Both the position numbers and the translations under genes were made by a program. Shown here piece by piece: positions 28,274-38,397 of a stretch of 44,434 nucleotides of DNA. This DNA comes from Pseudomonadota bacterium (GTDB lineage Bacteria; Desulfobacterota; Desulfobulbia; Desulfobulbales; Desulfurivibrionaceae): NCBI GenBank assembly GCA_018829945.1, contig JAHJTI010000194.1, forward strand, positions 1 to 44,434. Direction: 5' to 3'. The notes under the pieces were generated by a model that was not told the DNA's origin, did not search any database, and saw only the letters and a list, made by a program, of their open reading frames with translations. Position 1 is the first letter of the stretch; every line of letters starts with the position of its first letter.

Positions 28274-29311
28274 ATGGGGAGAGAAATGAGTAAATCGTTT
28301 GGAATCACCGTAAGTCGTCATATCATGGACAGTCAGCGCCTGCACCCTGAGGCCACCGGCGACTTGTCCGGTCTGCTCAGCGAGTTGATCGTGGCGGCTA
28401 AAACAATCAATGCTGAAGTCAACATGGCAGGATTGGCCGATGTTCTGGGGATGGCCGGAAAAACGAATATTCAGGGCGAACATGTGCAAAAGCTCGATGA
28501 CCTGGCCAACAACACCATCAAGCGCCGCATGGCCCGTTGCGGATATATCTGCGTGATGACCTCCGAGGAGGAAGCGGACATCATTCCCGTGGCCGAGGGG
28601 AGCGCGGGAAAATATACCCTTGCCTTTGATCAGCTGGACGGCTCATCCAATATTGATGTCTATGTGAGCATCGGCACCATTTTTTCCATTCATCGGCGCA
28701 AATCCACAAACGACATCACGCCCCAGGGCGATGAGGCCGATTTGCTGCAAAAGGGACGGGTTCAGGTGGCTGCCGGCTATATCATTTATGGTTCCAGCAC
28801 CATGATGGTTTTTACCACAGGGGAGGGAGTGCACGGTTTTACCCTTGATCCCAGCGTCGGCGAGTTCTATCTGTCGCATCCTGACATCATGATTCCCGAG
28901 CGGAGCAAATACTTCAGTGTTAATGAGGGGAATTACAACTTCTGGAACAGCGAAGTCCGGCGGTTTGTTGATTATATGAAGGAAAATGATAAGGAAACCG
29001 GCCGTCCTTACAACGGCCGGTACATTGGCTCATTGGTGGCCGATTTCCACCGCAATCTCATTGCCGGAGGAATTTTTCTTTACCCGCGAGATAACCGGAA
29101 TCCGGCCAAGCCCCATGGCAAACTGCGCCTGTTGTACGAGGCTGCGCCTCTGGCTTTTTTGGTGGAACAGGCAGGTGGCAGGGCCATTACTGATGATGGC
29201 ACGAATATTATGGATATCCAGCCCGAGTCGCTGCACCAGCGGGTGCCGCTGGTTATTGGCTGTCGCCATGAAGTGGATATGTTTGAGGAGTTTGTGGCAG
29301 GGAAACGGTGA
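28274..29311 (+). CDS. fbp: Fructose-1,6-bisphosphatase class I
   Basis: 345 aa; FDQLDGSSNIDVYVSIGTIFSIHR, RYIGSLVADFHRNLIAGGIFLYP, GKLRLLYEAAPLAFLVEQAGG. Start could be 28286 (MSKSFG). Confidence 0.95.
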   Translation: MGREMSKSFGITVSRHIMDSQRLHPEATGDLSGLLSELIVAAKTINAEVNMAGLADVLGMAGKTNIQGEHVQKLDDLANNTIKRRMARCGYICVMTSEEEADIIPVAEGSAGKYTLAFDQLDGSSNIDVYVSIGTIFSIHRRKSTNDITPQGDEADLLQKGRVQVAAGYIIYGSSTMMVFTTGEGVHGFTLDPSVGEFYLSHPDIMIPERSKYFSVNEGNYNFWNSEVRRFVDYMKENDKETGRPYNGRYIGSLVADFHRNLIAGGIFLYPRDNRNPAKPHGKLRLLYEAAPLAFLVEQAGGRAITDDGTNIMDIQPESLHQRVPLVIGCRHEVDMFEEFVAGKR

Positions 29312-29446
29312 AAGGTGCAAGGCGAAAGGTTAAAGGCGTAAGGCGAAAGATCAAGACAAGCGGGAAAAAAAATGGCGCGGGGAATCCTTCCCGCGCCATT
29401 TTTTTTTAAAACCTTTAACCTTGTACCTTTAACCTTTGGCCTTTTC
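29309..29446. repeat. Degenerate heptamer repeats flanking a terminator (inverted pair)
   Basis: gaaaggt/gcaaggc/gaaaggt/taaaggc/gtaaggc/gaaagat ... hairpin ... aaccttt/aaccttg/taccttt/aaccttt/ggccttt. Confidence 0.8.
29365..29410. terminator. Bidirectional intrinsic terminator between fbp and glnS
   Basis: AAAAAAAATGGCGCGGG-N8-CCCGCGCCATTTTTTTTT. Confidence 0.92.
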
Positions 29447-31114
29447 TTTCTCCCAGGTGTCGCGCAAAGTAACAGTCCGGTTGAATACGGGCTTGTCGCC
29501 TTTGGAGTCCTTTGTGTCCACGCAAAAATACCCCTGGCGCTCAAACTGGTATCGGCTACCGGGCTCGGCATTGGCCAGGCTCGCTTCGACAAGGCAATCC
29601 CCAAGAACGACCAGCGATTCCGGATTGACAAAAGCTTTGAAGTCAGCCCCGCCGGCGTCCGGGCTTTCCTCGGTAAAGAGCCTGTCGTAGAGACGCACCT
29701 CCGCAGGTATGCCATGGGCGGCGGATACCCAGTGAATAGTGCCCTTGACCTTACGGCCATCCGGGGCGGAGCCTCCCAGGGTCTCCGGATCATAGGTGCA
29801 ATGCAACTCGATGATTTCGCCGGTCTCGTCCTTGATCACTTTCTCGCACTTGATGAAATAGGCGTAGCGCAGCCGAACCTCACGACCTGGCGCCAGGCGG
29901 AAGAATTTTTTTGCCGGTTCCTCCATGAAGTCTTCCCGTTCGATATATACCTCCCGACTAAAGGGAACCTGGCGTTCGCCCATTTCCGGTTGCTGCGGAT
30001 GGTTCTGGGCAGTGAGGTTCTCCGTGCGGTCTTCGGGATAGTTGGTGATCACCACCTTGAGCGGAGCGAGCACACCCATTACCCGAACGGCGGTTTCGTT
30101 GAGATCCTCGCGAACGCAGTGTTCCAGCAGGGCCACATCCACCACGCTGTCTTTTTTTGCCACTCCGATCTTCTCGCAAAAGCTGCGCAATGCCGCCGGG
30201 GTATAGCCGCGGCGGCGGATGCCGGAAAGGGTCGGCATCCGGGGATCGTCCCAGCCCGCAACATGTCTTTCATTGACCAGTTGCAGGAGCTTGCGCTTGC
30301 TGACCACAGTATAGCTGAGGTTTAAGCGGGCGAATTCGATCTGGCGCGGGTGACAAGGGGTCGGCAGGTTGTCGAGGGTCCAGTCGTAGAGGGGCCGGTG
30401 ATCGGCAAACTCCAGGGTGCAGAGCGAGTGGGTCACTCCTTCCAGCGCATCGGAAATGGGGTGGGTGTAATCGTACATAGGGTAGATGCACCATGTGTCG
30501 CCGGTGCGGTGGTGGCTGGCATGCAGGATACGGTAGAGCACCGGATCGCGCATGTTCATGTTGCCGGAGGCCATGTCGATTTTTGCCCGCAGAACGCGGG
30601 TTCCATCCGGATATTCTCCACCCCGCATACGGCGGAACAGATCGAGGTTTTCCTCGACCGATCGCTCCCGAAAGGGGCTGTTTCTGCCCGGCTCGGTGAG
30701 AGTGCCGCGATAGCTTCGGGTATCCTCGGCGGAGAGATCGCAGACGTAAGCCTTGCCTGTGGTGATCAGATGCTCGGCGTATTCGTAGAGCTGGTCGAAA
30801 TAATCCGAGGCAAAATAGAGATGTTCCCCCCAGTCAAAGCCGAGCCAGCGGACATTGTCCTTGATGGACTCGACATACTCCTGCTCTTCCTTGGTGGGAT
30901 TGGTGTCGTCGAAACGAAGATGGCAGCGGGCCCCTGTGTTTTCTTTGGCTATGCCGAAGTTGAGGCAGATGGATTTGGCGTGGCCGATGTGAAGATAACC
31001 GTTGGGCTCCGGCGGGAAGCGGGTGACGATCTGATCGTGCTTGCCGGAGGCGAGGTCGTTGGCAACGATGGTGCGAATGAAGTCGGAGGAGGCCTGAAGA
31101 TCATTGATACTCAT
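29429..31114 (-). CDS. glnS: Glutaminyl-tRNA synthetase
   Basis: 561 aa; [35 protein letters not shown] (KMSKS-equivalent), GlnRS anticodon-binding C-terminal domain. Confidence 0.95.
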   Translation of the reverse strand: MSINDLQASSDFIRTIVANDLASGKHDQIVTRFPPEPNGYLHIGHAKSICLNFGIAKENTGARCHLRFDDTNPTKEEQEYVESIKDNVRWLGFDWGEHLYFASDYFDQLYEYAEHLITTGKAYVCDLSAEDTRSYRGTLTEPGRNSPFRERSVEENLDLFRRMRGGEYPDGTRVLRAKIDMASGNMNMRDPVLYRILHASHHRTGDTWCIYPMYDYTHPISDALEGVTHSLCTLEFADHRPLYDWTLDNLPTPCHPRQIEFARLNLSYTVVSKRKLLQLVNERHVAGWDDPRMPTLSGIRRRGYTPAALRSFCEKIGVAKKDSVVDVALLEHCVREDLNETAVRVMGVLAPLKVVITNYPEDRTENLTAQNHPQQPEMGERQVPFSREVYIEREDFMEEPAKKFFRLAPGREVRLRYAYFIKCEKVIKDETGEIIELHCTYDPETLGGSAPDGRKVKGTIHWVSAAHGIPAEVRLYDRLFTEESPDAGGADFKAFVNPESLVVLGDCLVEASLANAEPGSRYQFERQGYFCVDTKDSKGDKPVFNRTVTLRDTWEKEKAKG

Positions 31115-31191
31115 ATGTCATCCCCAATATTGCCGGGAATACAGTTTCCCTGGCGCATAGTCTATATTGTTTCGATTTGTGCAATATTGCT

Positions 31192-32670
31192 TCAGGCAAA
31201 GTATTTCGCTACATCACGCAATCGGGTTACTACCCGATGCTTGCCGATCTGGGCAAAAACCTCAAACATGCTCGGTCCCTTGACTTGACCGGTGATAACC
31301 GCCCGAGCTCCGTTGACCAGAACCCCAACCTTAACTCCAAGTTCCTCGGCAAACTCCCGGCAGACCCGTTCCGTCTCGTCGTGGCTGAGTTCCGGCAGGG
31401 ACTCGAAGCGGTCGGCCAATTTGGGCAGCCAGTCCTTGAGATCCGGGTGTTTCAGCACGTTTTTGGCAAGGGCTGTTTCGTCCAAAGTATAGTCATCGGC
31501 AAACCAGGCCCGGCCCAAAGAGGCAAAATCCTTCAAGGTGTGAAAGCGTTCCCTGGTCATGTCCAGGGTCTTGAGGAACCACTGTTTTTTCTCGCCATCG
31601 TATGACGGATCCCACAGCCCCTCTTTTTCAAACTCTCCTTTCACCAGGGAGGCGATCTCCTCAATGGGCAGGGTACGCAGGTAATGGGCATTGATATTGA
31701 TCGCCTTGGGATCGGTGAAAAATTTCGGGTCGTCCTTACGGTAGTTGAAGATGGAGTTGGAGCGCGTGATGCCGGAAAGATCGAAGGCCTCAATGAGCTC
31801 TTCCCGGGAGAAGATTTCGCGGTCATCCGAGGTGGACCAACCGAGGAGAACGAGAAAGTTTGCCAGCGCCCAGGGAAGAAACCCTTGTTCCCGGTAAAAC
31901 TGAACCGAAACAATCTCGCCGTGGCTACGTTTGGAAATTTTGGCTTTGTTCAAATCAAGGGTCAGCGGCATGTGAGCGAAGGTCGGCAATTCTGCACCCA
32001 GAGCCCTGTAAAGCAGAATCTGGCGCGGGGTGTTGCTCAAGCCGTCCTGGCCACGGATTACGTGGGTGATCCGGTCGCGAATGTCGTCCACCACGTTGCA
32101 GAGCAGATACAGGGGCATGCCGTTTGAGCGGACGATGACAAAATCCTCGATATCTTCGTAGGCGCGTTCAACCCGCCCGTAAACCTCATCGTCAAACCCG
32201 ACCTTTCCTGCTTCCTGCGGCACCTTGAAACGGATGACATACGGAAGGTTTTTGATCTCATTTTCCCGAACCTGATCCGGGCTGAGCTTGCGGCAGACGC
32301 CATCGTAGCGGTAGTCGCCTTTGGCTGCCGCAGCGGCTTCCCGTTTGGCCTCAAGTTCTTCCTTGCTGCAAAAACATTTGTAGGCGTTGCCGTCAGCCAA
32401 CAGTTTTTGGGCGGCGGCAACGTGCTCTTTGGCATATTCCGACTGAAAATAAGGGCCTTCGTCCCAATCAACCCCGAGCCATTGCAACCCGTCGAGAATC
32501 CCTTGGATGGATTCCTGGGTGGAGCGTTCCGCGTCCGTATCCTCAATGCGCAATACCAGCTTTCCCCCGTGTTTGCGGGCAAACAGCCAGTTGTAGATGG
32601 CCGTCCTGGCCCCGCCGATATGAAGATATCCGGTCGGGCTTGGTGGGAAGCGTACTCGTACTTCGGTCAT
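31192..32670 (-). CDS. gltX: Glutamyl-tRNA synthetase
   Basis: MTEVRVRFPPSPTGYLHIGGARTAIYNWLFAR, KISKRSHGEIV; start chosen at MTEVRV. Confidence 0.95.
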   Translation of the reverse strand: MTEVRVRFPPSPTGYLHIGGARTAIYNWLFARKHGGKLVLRIEDTDAERSTQESIQGILDGLQWLGVDWDEGPYFQSEYAKEHVAAAQKLLADGNAYKCFCSKEELEAKREAAAAAKGDYRYDGVCRKLSPDQVRENEIKNLPYVIRFKVPQEAGKVGFDDEVYGRVERAYEDIEDFVIVRSNGMPLYLLCNVVDDIRDRITHVIRGQDGLSNTPRQILLYRALGAELPTFAHMPLTLDLNKAKISKRSHGEIVSVQFYREQGFLPWALANFLVLLGWSTSDDREIFSREELIEAFDLSGITRSNSIFNYRKDDPKFFTDPKAININAHYLRTLPIEEIASLVKGEFEKEGLWDPSYDGEKKQWFLKTLDMTRERFHTLKDFASLGRAWFADDYTLDETALAKNVLKHPDLKDWLPKLADRFESLPELSHDETERVCREFAEELGVKVGVLVNGARAVITGQVKGPSMFEVFAQIGKHRVVTRLRDVAKYFA

Positions 32671-32844
32671 GGTCTTCTCCTTGCAAAAAAAATGAGCAAC
32701 GCGGAGCAGGCTGCGCGTTGCGGGCAGATCGTATTCAAGCAATGTTTTATATATCGTTTTACCGGGTTATTCAAGAGGATGCTTGGGAAAAAGCAAGGGA
32801 GGCGAGGCGGGGATGGCGCAGGGATTATTATTTCTCTCAAGGGA

Positions 32845-32872
32845 TTGCTTTATCTTTAATGAAAACTATAGT
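32845..32872 (+). promoter_or_regulatory. Possible promoter TTGCTT-N16-TATAGT
   Basis: AT-rich stretch upstream of the small ORF at 32955. Confidence 0.35.
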
Positions 32873-32954
32873 ATGATAATAACGTGACAATCTGCTTGCA
32901 GTCCGTCAGCGGGTTACGCAGAAACGGATGCTTATGCACAAGGGAGGTGGAACA

Positions 32955-33290
32955 ATGCCTTTAGATCCCAGCTCTACTTCAGTACAGACCAATGTCAGGA
33001 CAGAACGGCCTGTTTCACCGTATGGGGGCTCAGAAGGAGAAAAGAGGGCGAAGAGCAACCGGTCGGAATCGGGGCAGACCAGTCAGGCCTCACCCGATGT
33101 CGTGACCAGGATCTCCGCCGCGGCCTTGGAGGCCTCCAGGGCAGTCACCCAGTCGGGACAAGCCGCAGATCAGAATGCGCCAGAAGAATTGGTGCGTGAG
33201 TCTGAAAGGCGCGAGCCACCGCCAAGGCAGCCACAAGAACAAAGGACTCAGACGCAGCAACGGTCACGTGGAGTGAATGTGGTCGTCTGA
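32955..33290 (+). CDS. Small, probably disordered hypothetical protein
   Basis: Start MPLDPSSTS with AAGGGAGGTGG SD; Ser/Gln/Arg/Pro-rich; followed by a strong terminator. Confidence 0.6.
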   Translation: MPLDPSSTSVQTNVRTERPVSPYGGSEGEKRAKSNRSESGQTSQASPDVVTRISAAALEASRAVTQSGQAADQNAPEELVRESERREPPPRQPQEQRTQTQQRSRGVNVVV

Positions 33291-33314
33291 TCAGTAATAT
33301 AACAGCAGGGTTAT

Positions 33315-33356
33315 AAACGGGGTCGATTCTTCAGGAGTCGGCCCCGTTTTTTTTAA
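33315..33356. terminator. Intrinsic terminator
   Basis: AAACGGGGTCGATTC-TTCA-GGAGTCGGCCCCGTTTTTTTT. Confidence 0.88.
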
Positions 33357-34252
33357 AAGCCAAGTTCCCTGAGGAAGCGGGGATCGCTGGTCCAATCCTT
33401 TTGTACCTTCACCCAAAGCTTGAGAAGCACATGCTGATCGAGGAGTTCCTCAATGTCTTTCCGGGCGGCTTGTCCCAATTGTTTCAGCTTGCTGCCGTTC
33501 TTGCCGATGATAATGCCTTTCTGCGAGTCCTTTTCCACATAGATGGTGGCGTGAATCGTTATCAGCTGTTTGGCTTCGTTTTCCTTGAAACTCTCAATCG
33601 TTACCGCAGTTGAATAGGGTATCTCCTGTCCGGTCTGCAGAAAGATTTTTTCCCGGATGATCTCTGCGACAATGAATCGTTCGCTGGCATCGGTGGGGAT
33701 ATCCTCCGGATACAGGCGCGGCCCGGTGGGGAGCAGGGAGCAAAGCTCCCGGATGACCAGATCGGTGCCGTCGTTCGCTTTGGCCGAGAGGGGCAGGATC
33801 GTTTGGAACGGGTAGAGTTCCTGGTAAGTGGCTATAATGGGCAGCAACTTTTCCTTGTCGATGAGATCCATCTTGTTCAGCAGCAAGAGCACGGGTTTGT
33901 CGATGCCGTCAAGCCATCGGGTCGGGGTATTGGTCGTGTTCGGCAGGGGCATGGTGACGTCCACCATGAAGACAATGGCGTCCACATCGGCAAGGCTGCC
34001 GAGGGCGATTTTTACCATCTCGAGATTCAGGGGGCTTCTCGCTTTATGGATGCCGGGGGTGTCCAACATGATGATCTGGTAATCCGGTCCGTTGACGATG
34101 CCGAGGATGCGGTTACGGGTGGTTTGCGGCTTTGGCGAGACAATGGATATCTTCTGGCCTAGCAGGCTGTTCAGCAATGTGGATTTGCCGACGTTGGGCG
34201 GCCCGATAAGGGCGACAATGCCGGATTTTACCTGTTCCTGGGTGTTGTTCAT
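33353..34252 (-). CDS. era: GTPase Era
   Basis: GPPNVGKSTLLNSLLGQKISIVSPKPQTTRNRILGI, LDTPGIH, NKMDLI; KH domain IIIGKNGSKLKQLGQAARKDIEELL. Confidence 0.95.
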   Translation of the reverse strand: MNNTQEQVKSGIVALIGPPNVGKSTLLNSLLGQKISIVSPKPQTTRNRILGIVNGPDYQIIMLDTPGIHKARSPLNLEMVKIALGSLADVDAIVFMVDVTMPLPNTTNTPTRWLDGIDKPVLLLLNKMDLIDKEKLLPIIATYQELYPFQTILPLSAKANDGTDLVIRELCSLLPTGPRLYPEDIPTDASERFIVAEIIREKIFLQTGQEIPYSTAVTIESFKENEAKQLITIHATIYVEKDSQKGIIIGKNGSKLKQLGQAARKDIEELLDQHVLLKLWVKVQKDWTSDPRFLRELGF

Positions 34253-34402
34253 GGGGGCCGGTGCGCTCGTGTGTGTTGATGGGGAAAAACAACATGTTAC
34301 TTACCAGCATTTCTGATTTTTCGCATCCCCTCTCTTTTTCGCGGTCACGGAAAAAGATGACAATCCCTGGAATAGCTGGTACACAATGGCCAGTTTCCCT
34401 AA

Positions 34403-34545
34403 ACCGTCCGGTAACATCACATCTGCTTCGCCGCTACGCTGCTGTCATCGGCTTGTTTATGTGCATAGCTCACTTCGCAGGCCTCTTTGTCGGCACTTCT
34501 GCCGAGAATTGACACTCGCATCTGCGGTGCTGCCGAACAGTTACT
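34403..34545. repeat. Palindromic intergenic repeat, copy 2 (same family as 11260-11374)
   Basis: Left end accgtccggtaacatcacatctgcttc...gtcatc and right end gcatctgcggtgctgccgaacagttact match copy 1 termini. Confidence 0.7.
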
Positions 34546-34641
34546 TTTTTTCTTGATACCACCGACAGTGTCGCCGGATTCCCCCTCAATTATTATCCAG
34601 CAGAATTTCCGGCGCGCTTTTTCATTATAAGGACATATCGT

Positions 34642-36636
34642 ATGGCTTTGCAGGGCGCAATCATTGAATACATGGAACAGGGCAGGTTTATCTGCGCCAT
34701 GGTTCTTGACGAGGACAGCAAGCGGCTGCGCCTTGTTAACCAGAATGGCAGGGAAGTGAATCTTCCGCTGTCGCGCCTGTTGCACCAATCGTCAAAACGC
34801 CATTCTCTTGCTCTTAGCCGGGATGAGCAACTCCGCTTGCTTAAGGAGGCGGACCAGACCCGCCAGGCCATGATGCAACTATTCGACCTGGCTGACATAT
34901 GGCAATTGGCAAGCGAAGAGGAGGGGGGAAGCTTCAGTCCGAATTTCCTTGCCGAGTTGGCCTTTGGGGAAGATGCCACGGATAATCACGTCGCCGCCTT
35001 TTTGCGTTCCATTTTTGTGGATCGTCTCTATTTCAAATACAAGGAAGGTATGGTGCTTGCCCACAGCCCGGAAGCGGTTGACAGCTTGCGCTTGAAGCAG
35101 GAAAGAGAAAAAGAGCAGGAGGTGCTGATGAGCACCGGGGCCTTGGCTCTTAAGCGCCTCTGGGAGGGGGACAGCACGGTGGAGTGGCCGGAGCGCGACC
35201 GCTGCCTCAGTCTGTTGGCTGACTATTATCTTTTTGGCAGCGACTCCGAAGAGAATGAGCTTGCCAGAGAGCTTTTGAAAAAAGCGGCGCTCACTGGCCC
35301 CCACGATGTGTATCATCTTCTGATCAAGGCCGGGGTGTGGCAGGAGCATGAAAATGTGGCTTTATTGCGCTACAGGATCCCGGTGGCTTTTGGTGATGAA
35401 CTTGTGAGCACGGCATCCCAGGCGTCAGAGCCCGTGGCCGAGGACCTTGTCGGCAGGAACAGACGGGATTTCCGGGAATTGCCCCTGCTTACCATTGATG
35501 GCGAATCAACCCGTGATTATGATGATGCCTTGCATGTGGAAAAGCGGGACGATAATTTTCTGGTGGGCATCCATATCTCTGATGTGGCCCATTATGTTAT
35601 GCCTGGAACACCCATCTACGAAGAAGCTGCCCGACGGATGACCTCTCTTTATTTTCCCGAGAATCAGATTCCCATGCTGCCTCCGGCGCTTTCGGAAGGA
35701 GTGTGCAGCTTGGTTGCCGGGAAAGCGAGGGCGGCCCTGAGTGTCATGGTTCTTCTCTCTCCAAAGGGAGAGGTACTGGAATTTGACCTTATCCCGACTT
35801 TGGTTGAGGTGAAGCGGCAGTTGAGTTATCCGGAGGCGGAAAAGCTTGTGGAGAGCGGGGATTGGGAGCTGCAGGCGCTTGCCAGACTCAGCGAGCAGCT
35901 CAAGCAGCGGCGCATCGAAAAAGGGGCCTTGCTTCTGCCTGTGCCGGATGTGAATATCAGCATCGATCAGGAAGGGAAAGTGGCGGTGGCCTTGTCGCCG
36001 GTGGACACCATTTCCCGCAGTCTGGTGGCGGAGTTCATGGTGTTGGCAAATACCCTCTCCGCCCAGTTTGTCGCGGATCGCCAGGCGCCCGGTTTGTTCC
36101 GGGCTCAGGATGAGCCCCATCAGCGGCTGATCGCCGGCGGTGAAAAGGATCTGTTCTCCATTTTTCGTCAGCGCAAGCAGTTAAAGCCGGGGGAGCTTCT
36201 GGTCTATCCCAAGCCCCACAGCGGGGTTGGCGTCATGCAGTATACAACGGTTACTTCTCCCATCCGAAGGTTTCTTGATCTGGTCATGCAGCACCAGATC
36301 AAACATCTGCTTTCCGGCAAGGGCCCGATGTTTTCTGCGGACGAATTCGCGGGGATTGCCGGAGATATCAATACGGTGCTGGCCAAAGTCAACCAAGTAC
36401 GGCGTACGCGGCATCGCTATTGGCTGCTTAGGTTTCTGGAGCAGAAAGTCGGAGCAAGGGTCCAGGCGCTGTTGGTCAATAAAGGGCCGAAGCGAATCAA
36501 TCTGGTTCTGCTTGATTGTTTGATGGATGCAGACATGCCGCCGAGTCAGGCACTTTCGGCAAAGCCGGGGGATGTCGTTTCCGTGCGGCTGTCCAGGGTC
36601 GATGCCCTGGATAATGTTCTGCGGCTGGAGTGGTAA
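34642..36636 (+). CDS. RNase II/RNase R (RNB-domain) family exoribonuclease
   Basis: 664 aa; LLTIDGESTRDYDDALHVEKRDDNFLVGIHISDVAHYV, TSLYFPENQIPMLPPALSEGVCSL, YTTVTSPIRRFLDLVMQHQIKHLL. Confidence 0.92.
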   Translation: MALQGAIIEYMEQGRFICAMVLDEDSKRLRLVNQNGREVNLPLSRLLHQSSKRHSLALSRDEQLRLLKEADQTRQAMMQLFDLADIWQLASEEEGGSFSPNFLAELAFGEDATDNHVAAFLRSIFVDRLYFKYKEGMVLAHSPEAVDSLRLKQEREKEQEVLMSTGALALKRLWEGDSTVEWPERDRCLSLLADYYLFGSDSEENELARELLKKAALTGPHDVYHLLIKAGVWQEHENVALLRYRIPVAFGDELVSTASQASEPVAEDLVGRNRRDFRELPLLTIDGESTRDYDDALHVEKRDDNFLVGIHISDVAHYVMPGTPIYEEAARRMTSLYFPENQIPMLPPALSEGVCSLVAGKARAALSVMVLLSPKGEVLEFDLIPTLVEVKRQLSYPEAEKLVESGDWELQALARLSEQLKQRRIEKGALLLPVPDVNISIDQEGKVAVALSPVDTISRSLVAEFMVLANTLSAQFVADRQAPGLFRAQDEPHQRLIAGGEKDLFSIFRQRKQLKPGELLVYPKPHSGVGVMQYTTVTSPIRRFLDLVMQHQIKHLLSGKGPMFSADEFAGIAGDINTVLAKVNQVRRTRHRYWLLRFLEQKVGARVQALLVNKGPKRINLVLLDCLMDADMPPSQALSAKPGDVVSVRLSRVDALDNVLRLEW

Positions 36637-36651
36637 CCTGGGGAGAGGAGA

Positions 36652-36680
36652 GAAAGGCAAGAGGGGTACTCTTGCCTTTC
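36652..36680. terminator. Perfect hairpin between convergent genes, possible terminator
   Basis: GAAAGGCAAGAG-GGGTA-CTCTTGCCTTTC; no long T-tract. Confidence 0.5.
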
Positions 36681-36849
36681 AGTCGTAAATGATGCAGGTC
36701 CAGCGGGAGAGAATCTCTTCGGTTTCCGCATCCATCTGATCGGCCACTTCGTGGATCTGGTATTCGTGGCCGCATTTTTGGCATTTCATGCGTACCCTGC
36801 GGCAAGACCGGGCGACTTCCAGCTTGCCCTTGCATTTTTTGCACTGCAT
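36679..36849 (-). CDS. Small zinc-ribbon-like protein
   Basis: MQCKKCKGKLEVARSCRRVRMKCQKCGHEYQIHEVADQMDAETEEILSRWTC; two CxxC knuckles. ORF track start is 36873. Confidence 0.65.
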   Translation of the reverse strand: MQCKKCKGKLEVARSCRRVRMKCQKCGHEYQIHEVADQMDAETEEILSRWTCIIYD

Positions 36850-36869
36850 TCCGTTCCCTTTTCCTGATT

Positions 36870-37421
36870 TCACTGTAACAGGGTGTGCCGGGTGAAGATG
36901 GCTTCCAACCGGTAGCCTTTTTCGGCCAGGGCTTCTGCGCCGCCTTCCAACCGGTCGACCACGGTAACCACCAGCCCAACTTTAAAGCCCGCCGCTTCGA
37001 CCCGCTCAATCACTGTGAGCAGGGTGCCGCCGGTGGTGACCACATCTTCCAGCAGGGCAACGCTACAGCCAGGAGGCAGATTGCTTAAGCCCTCGATATA
37101 CTGCCCTGTGCCATGTCCCTTGGATTCCTTGCGGACGATAAAGGCGGGGATGGGGGCTTCTTCCAGATGGCTCACCACTGAAACAGCAGTGACCAACGGG
37201 TCGGCGCCCAGGGTCATGCCGCCCACCGCGTCGATTGTTTCCGGGTTGTTTCGGATGATCTCGAAGATGAGCTTGCCGCAAAGATATGCACCTTCCGCGG
37301 ACAGAGTAGTCTGTTTGCCGTCGATGTAAAAATCAGATTCCCTGCCTGAGGAGAGTTTGAACTTCCCATGGCGGTACGATTTTTCCAGCAGCAGTTTCTT
37401 GAGTCGTTCTGTGTTGTTCAC
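36870..37421 (-). CDS. pyrE: Orotate phosphoribosyltransferase
   Basis: FKLSSGRESDFYIDGKQTTL, VALLEDVVTTGGTLLTVIERVEAAG. Confidence 0.94.
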   Translation of the reverse strand: MNNTERLKKLLLEKSYRHGKFKLSSGRESDFYIDGKQTTLSAEGAYLCGKLIFEIIRNNPETIDAVGGMTLGADPLVTAVSVVSHLEEAPIPAFIVRKESKGHGTGQYIEGLSNLPPGCSVALLEDVVTTGGTLLTVIERVEAAGFKVGLVVTVVDRLEGGAEALAEKGYRLEAIFTRHTLLQ

Positions 37422-37493
37422 GGAGTATCCTCTTTTATTGTAGCAGCTGCGTCACCCGCAACATTTTAATACTATATTACTTGGGTTCGCGGC

Positions 37494-38378
37494 TTATTTC
37501 ATCTTGGCAAAATAAGTGGCAAGGTTTGCCTTGGCGCTGATTTTCGGCACCAGCAACCCGTCTTTTGAGGTCATGGCGATCATCACCCCGGGGCCGTGTC
37601 CGGCCAACACGCAACTGGCGTGGACAACAATGCCGATCACCACGCCACCGGTCTTGTATATCCGGCCATAGGTGGCATCCGCATCCAGGATGGCGACAAA
37701 ATCACCGAGTCTGAGGTCTTCGAGGCCGTGTTCTTTGACAATGGCTTCGTCGAACATCTGGATGTCGTAGTCTCCGCTGTGGCTGTGGGAAGCGCCGATG
37801 CCTGAGCCCATAATCTTGGCGGGTATTGTGTGGGTTACCGGAACTTCCAGCTTACCTTTGCCGAGCTTTTTTAAGGGGATCGCGGCAAGCAGGGCCGGGT
37901 CCAGATTTATCACTTTGATTCCAGGAAAATCCGGGAGCTTAAGTCCGCAGCCGCAGGCCTTGATCTGGATTTTGTCGCCGATGGTAAGGCGCTCCAGTAT
38001 TTCTGGTGAAAAATCCACCAGCACATGTTCGATGCCGCCGTGTTTGCCGGTTACCCTGCCGGTCTCGCCTTTGGCATCGCCTGAAACCACCTTGGCAATG
38101 TTGCCCGCGCAGGAGAATTGGTTCAAGGCCCGATTGGGTCCGGGCTGTCCCTGGACTTGGGTGAAATTGCTGATGGAGACTGCGGGCTCCACATGGTCGC
38201 CGAATTTTTCTCCGGCAAGATCCCCGATCCGCAGATTGTAGGTGATGCCGCCCACGCCGGGGTAAACGTCCGAGTGGCCGTCCGGATTTATCCGGTAAGG
38301 GTTGATCCCGCTCTGGGGAGAAGTAATTTCCCCGATCACCGACTGGCAGACAAGCTGTTCCATGTTGATTTTGATCAT
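37494..38378 (-). CDS. DUF4438-like protein
   Basis: 294 aa; YPGVGGITYNLRIGDLAGEKFGDHVEPAVSI; family assignment from memory. Confidence 0.65.
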   Translation of the reverse strand: MIKINMEQLVCQSVIGEITSPQSGINPYRINPDGHSDVYPGVGGITYNLRIGDLAGEKFGDHVEPAVSISNFTQVQGQPGPNRALNQFSCAGNIAKVVSGDAKGETGRVTGKHGGIEHVLVDFSPEILERLTIGDKIQIKACGCGLKLPDFPGIKVINLDPALLAAIPLKKLGKGKLEVPVTHTIPAKIMGSGIGASHSHSGDYDIQMFDEAIVKEHGLEDLRLGDFVAILDADATYGRIYKTGGVVIGIVVHASCVLAGHGPGVMIAMTSKDGLLVPKISAKANLATYFAKMK

Positions 38379-38397
38379 AGCATTGCGCCCTTTTATG

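Noticed and set aside
30350-31288. 312-aa plus-strand ORF opposite glnS
   Set aside because: Antisense to a confident GlnRS gene.
29429-32670. Adjacent glnS and gltX as a novel tRNA-charging arrangement
   Set aside because: Co-occurrence of GlnRS and GluRS is known in several bacterial lineages; nothing unusual visible in motifs.
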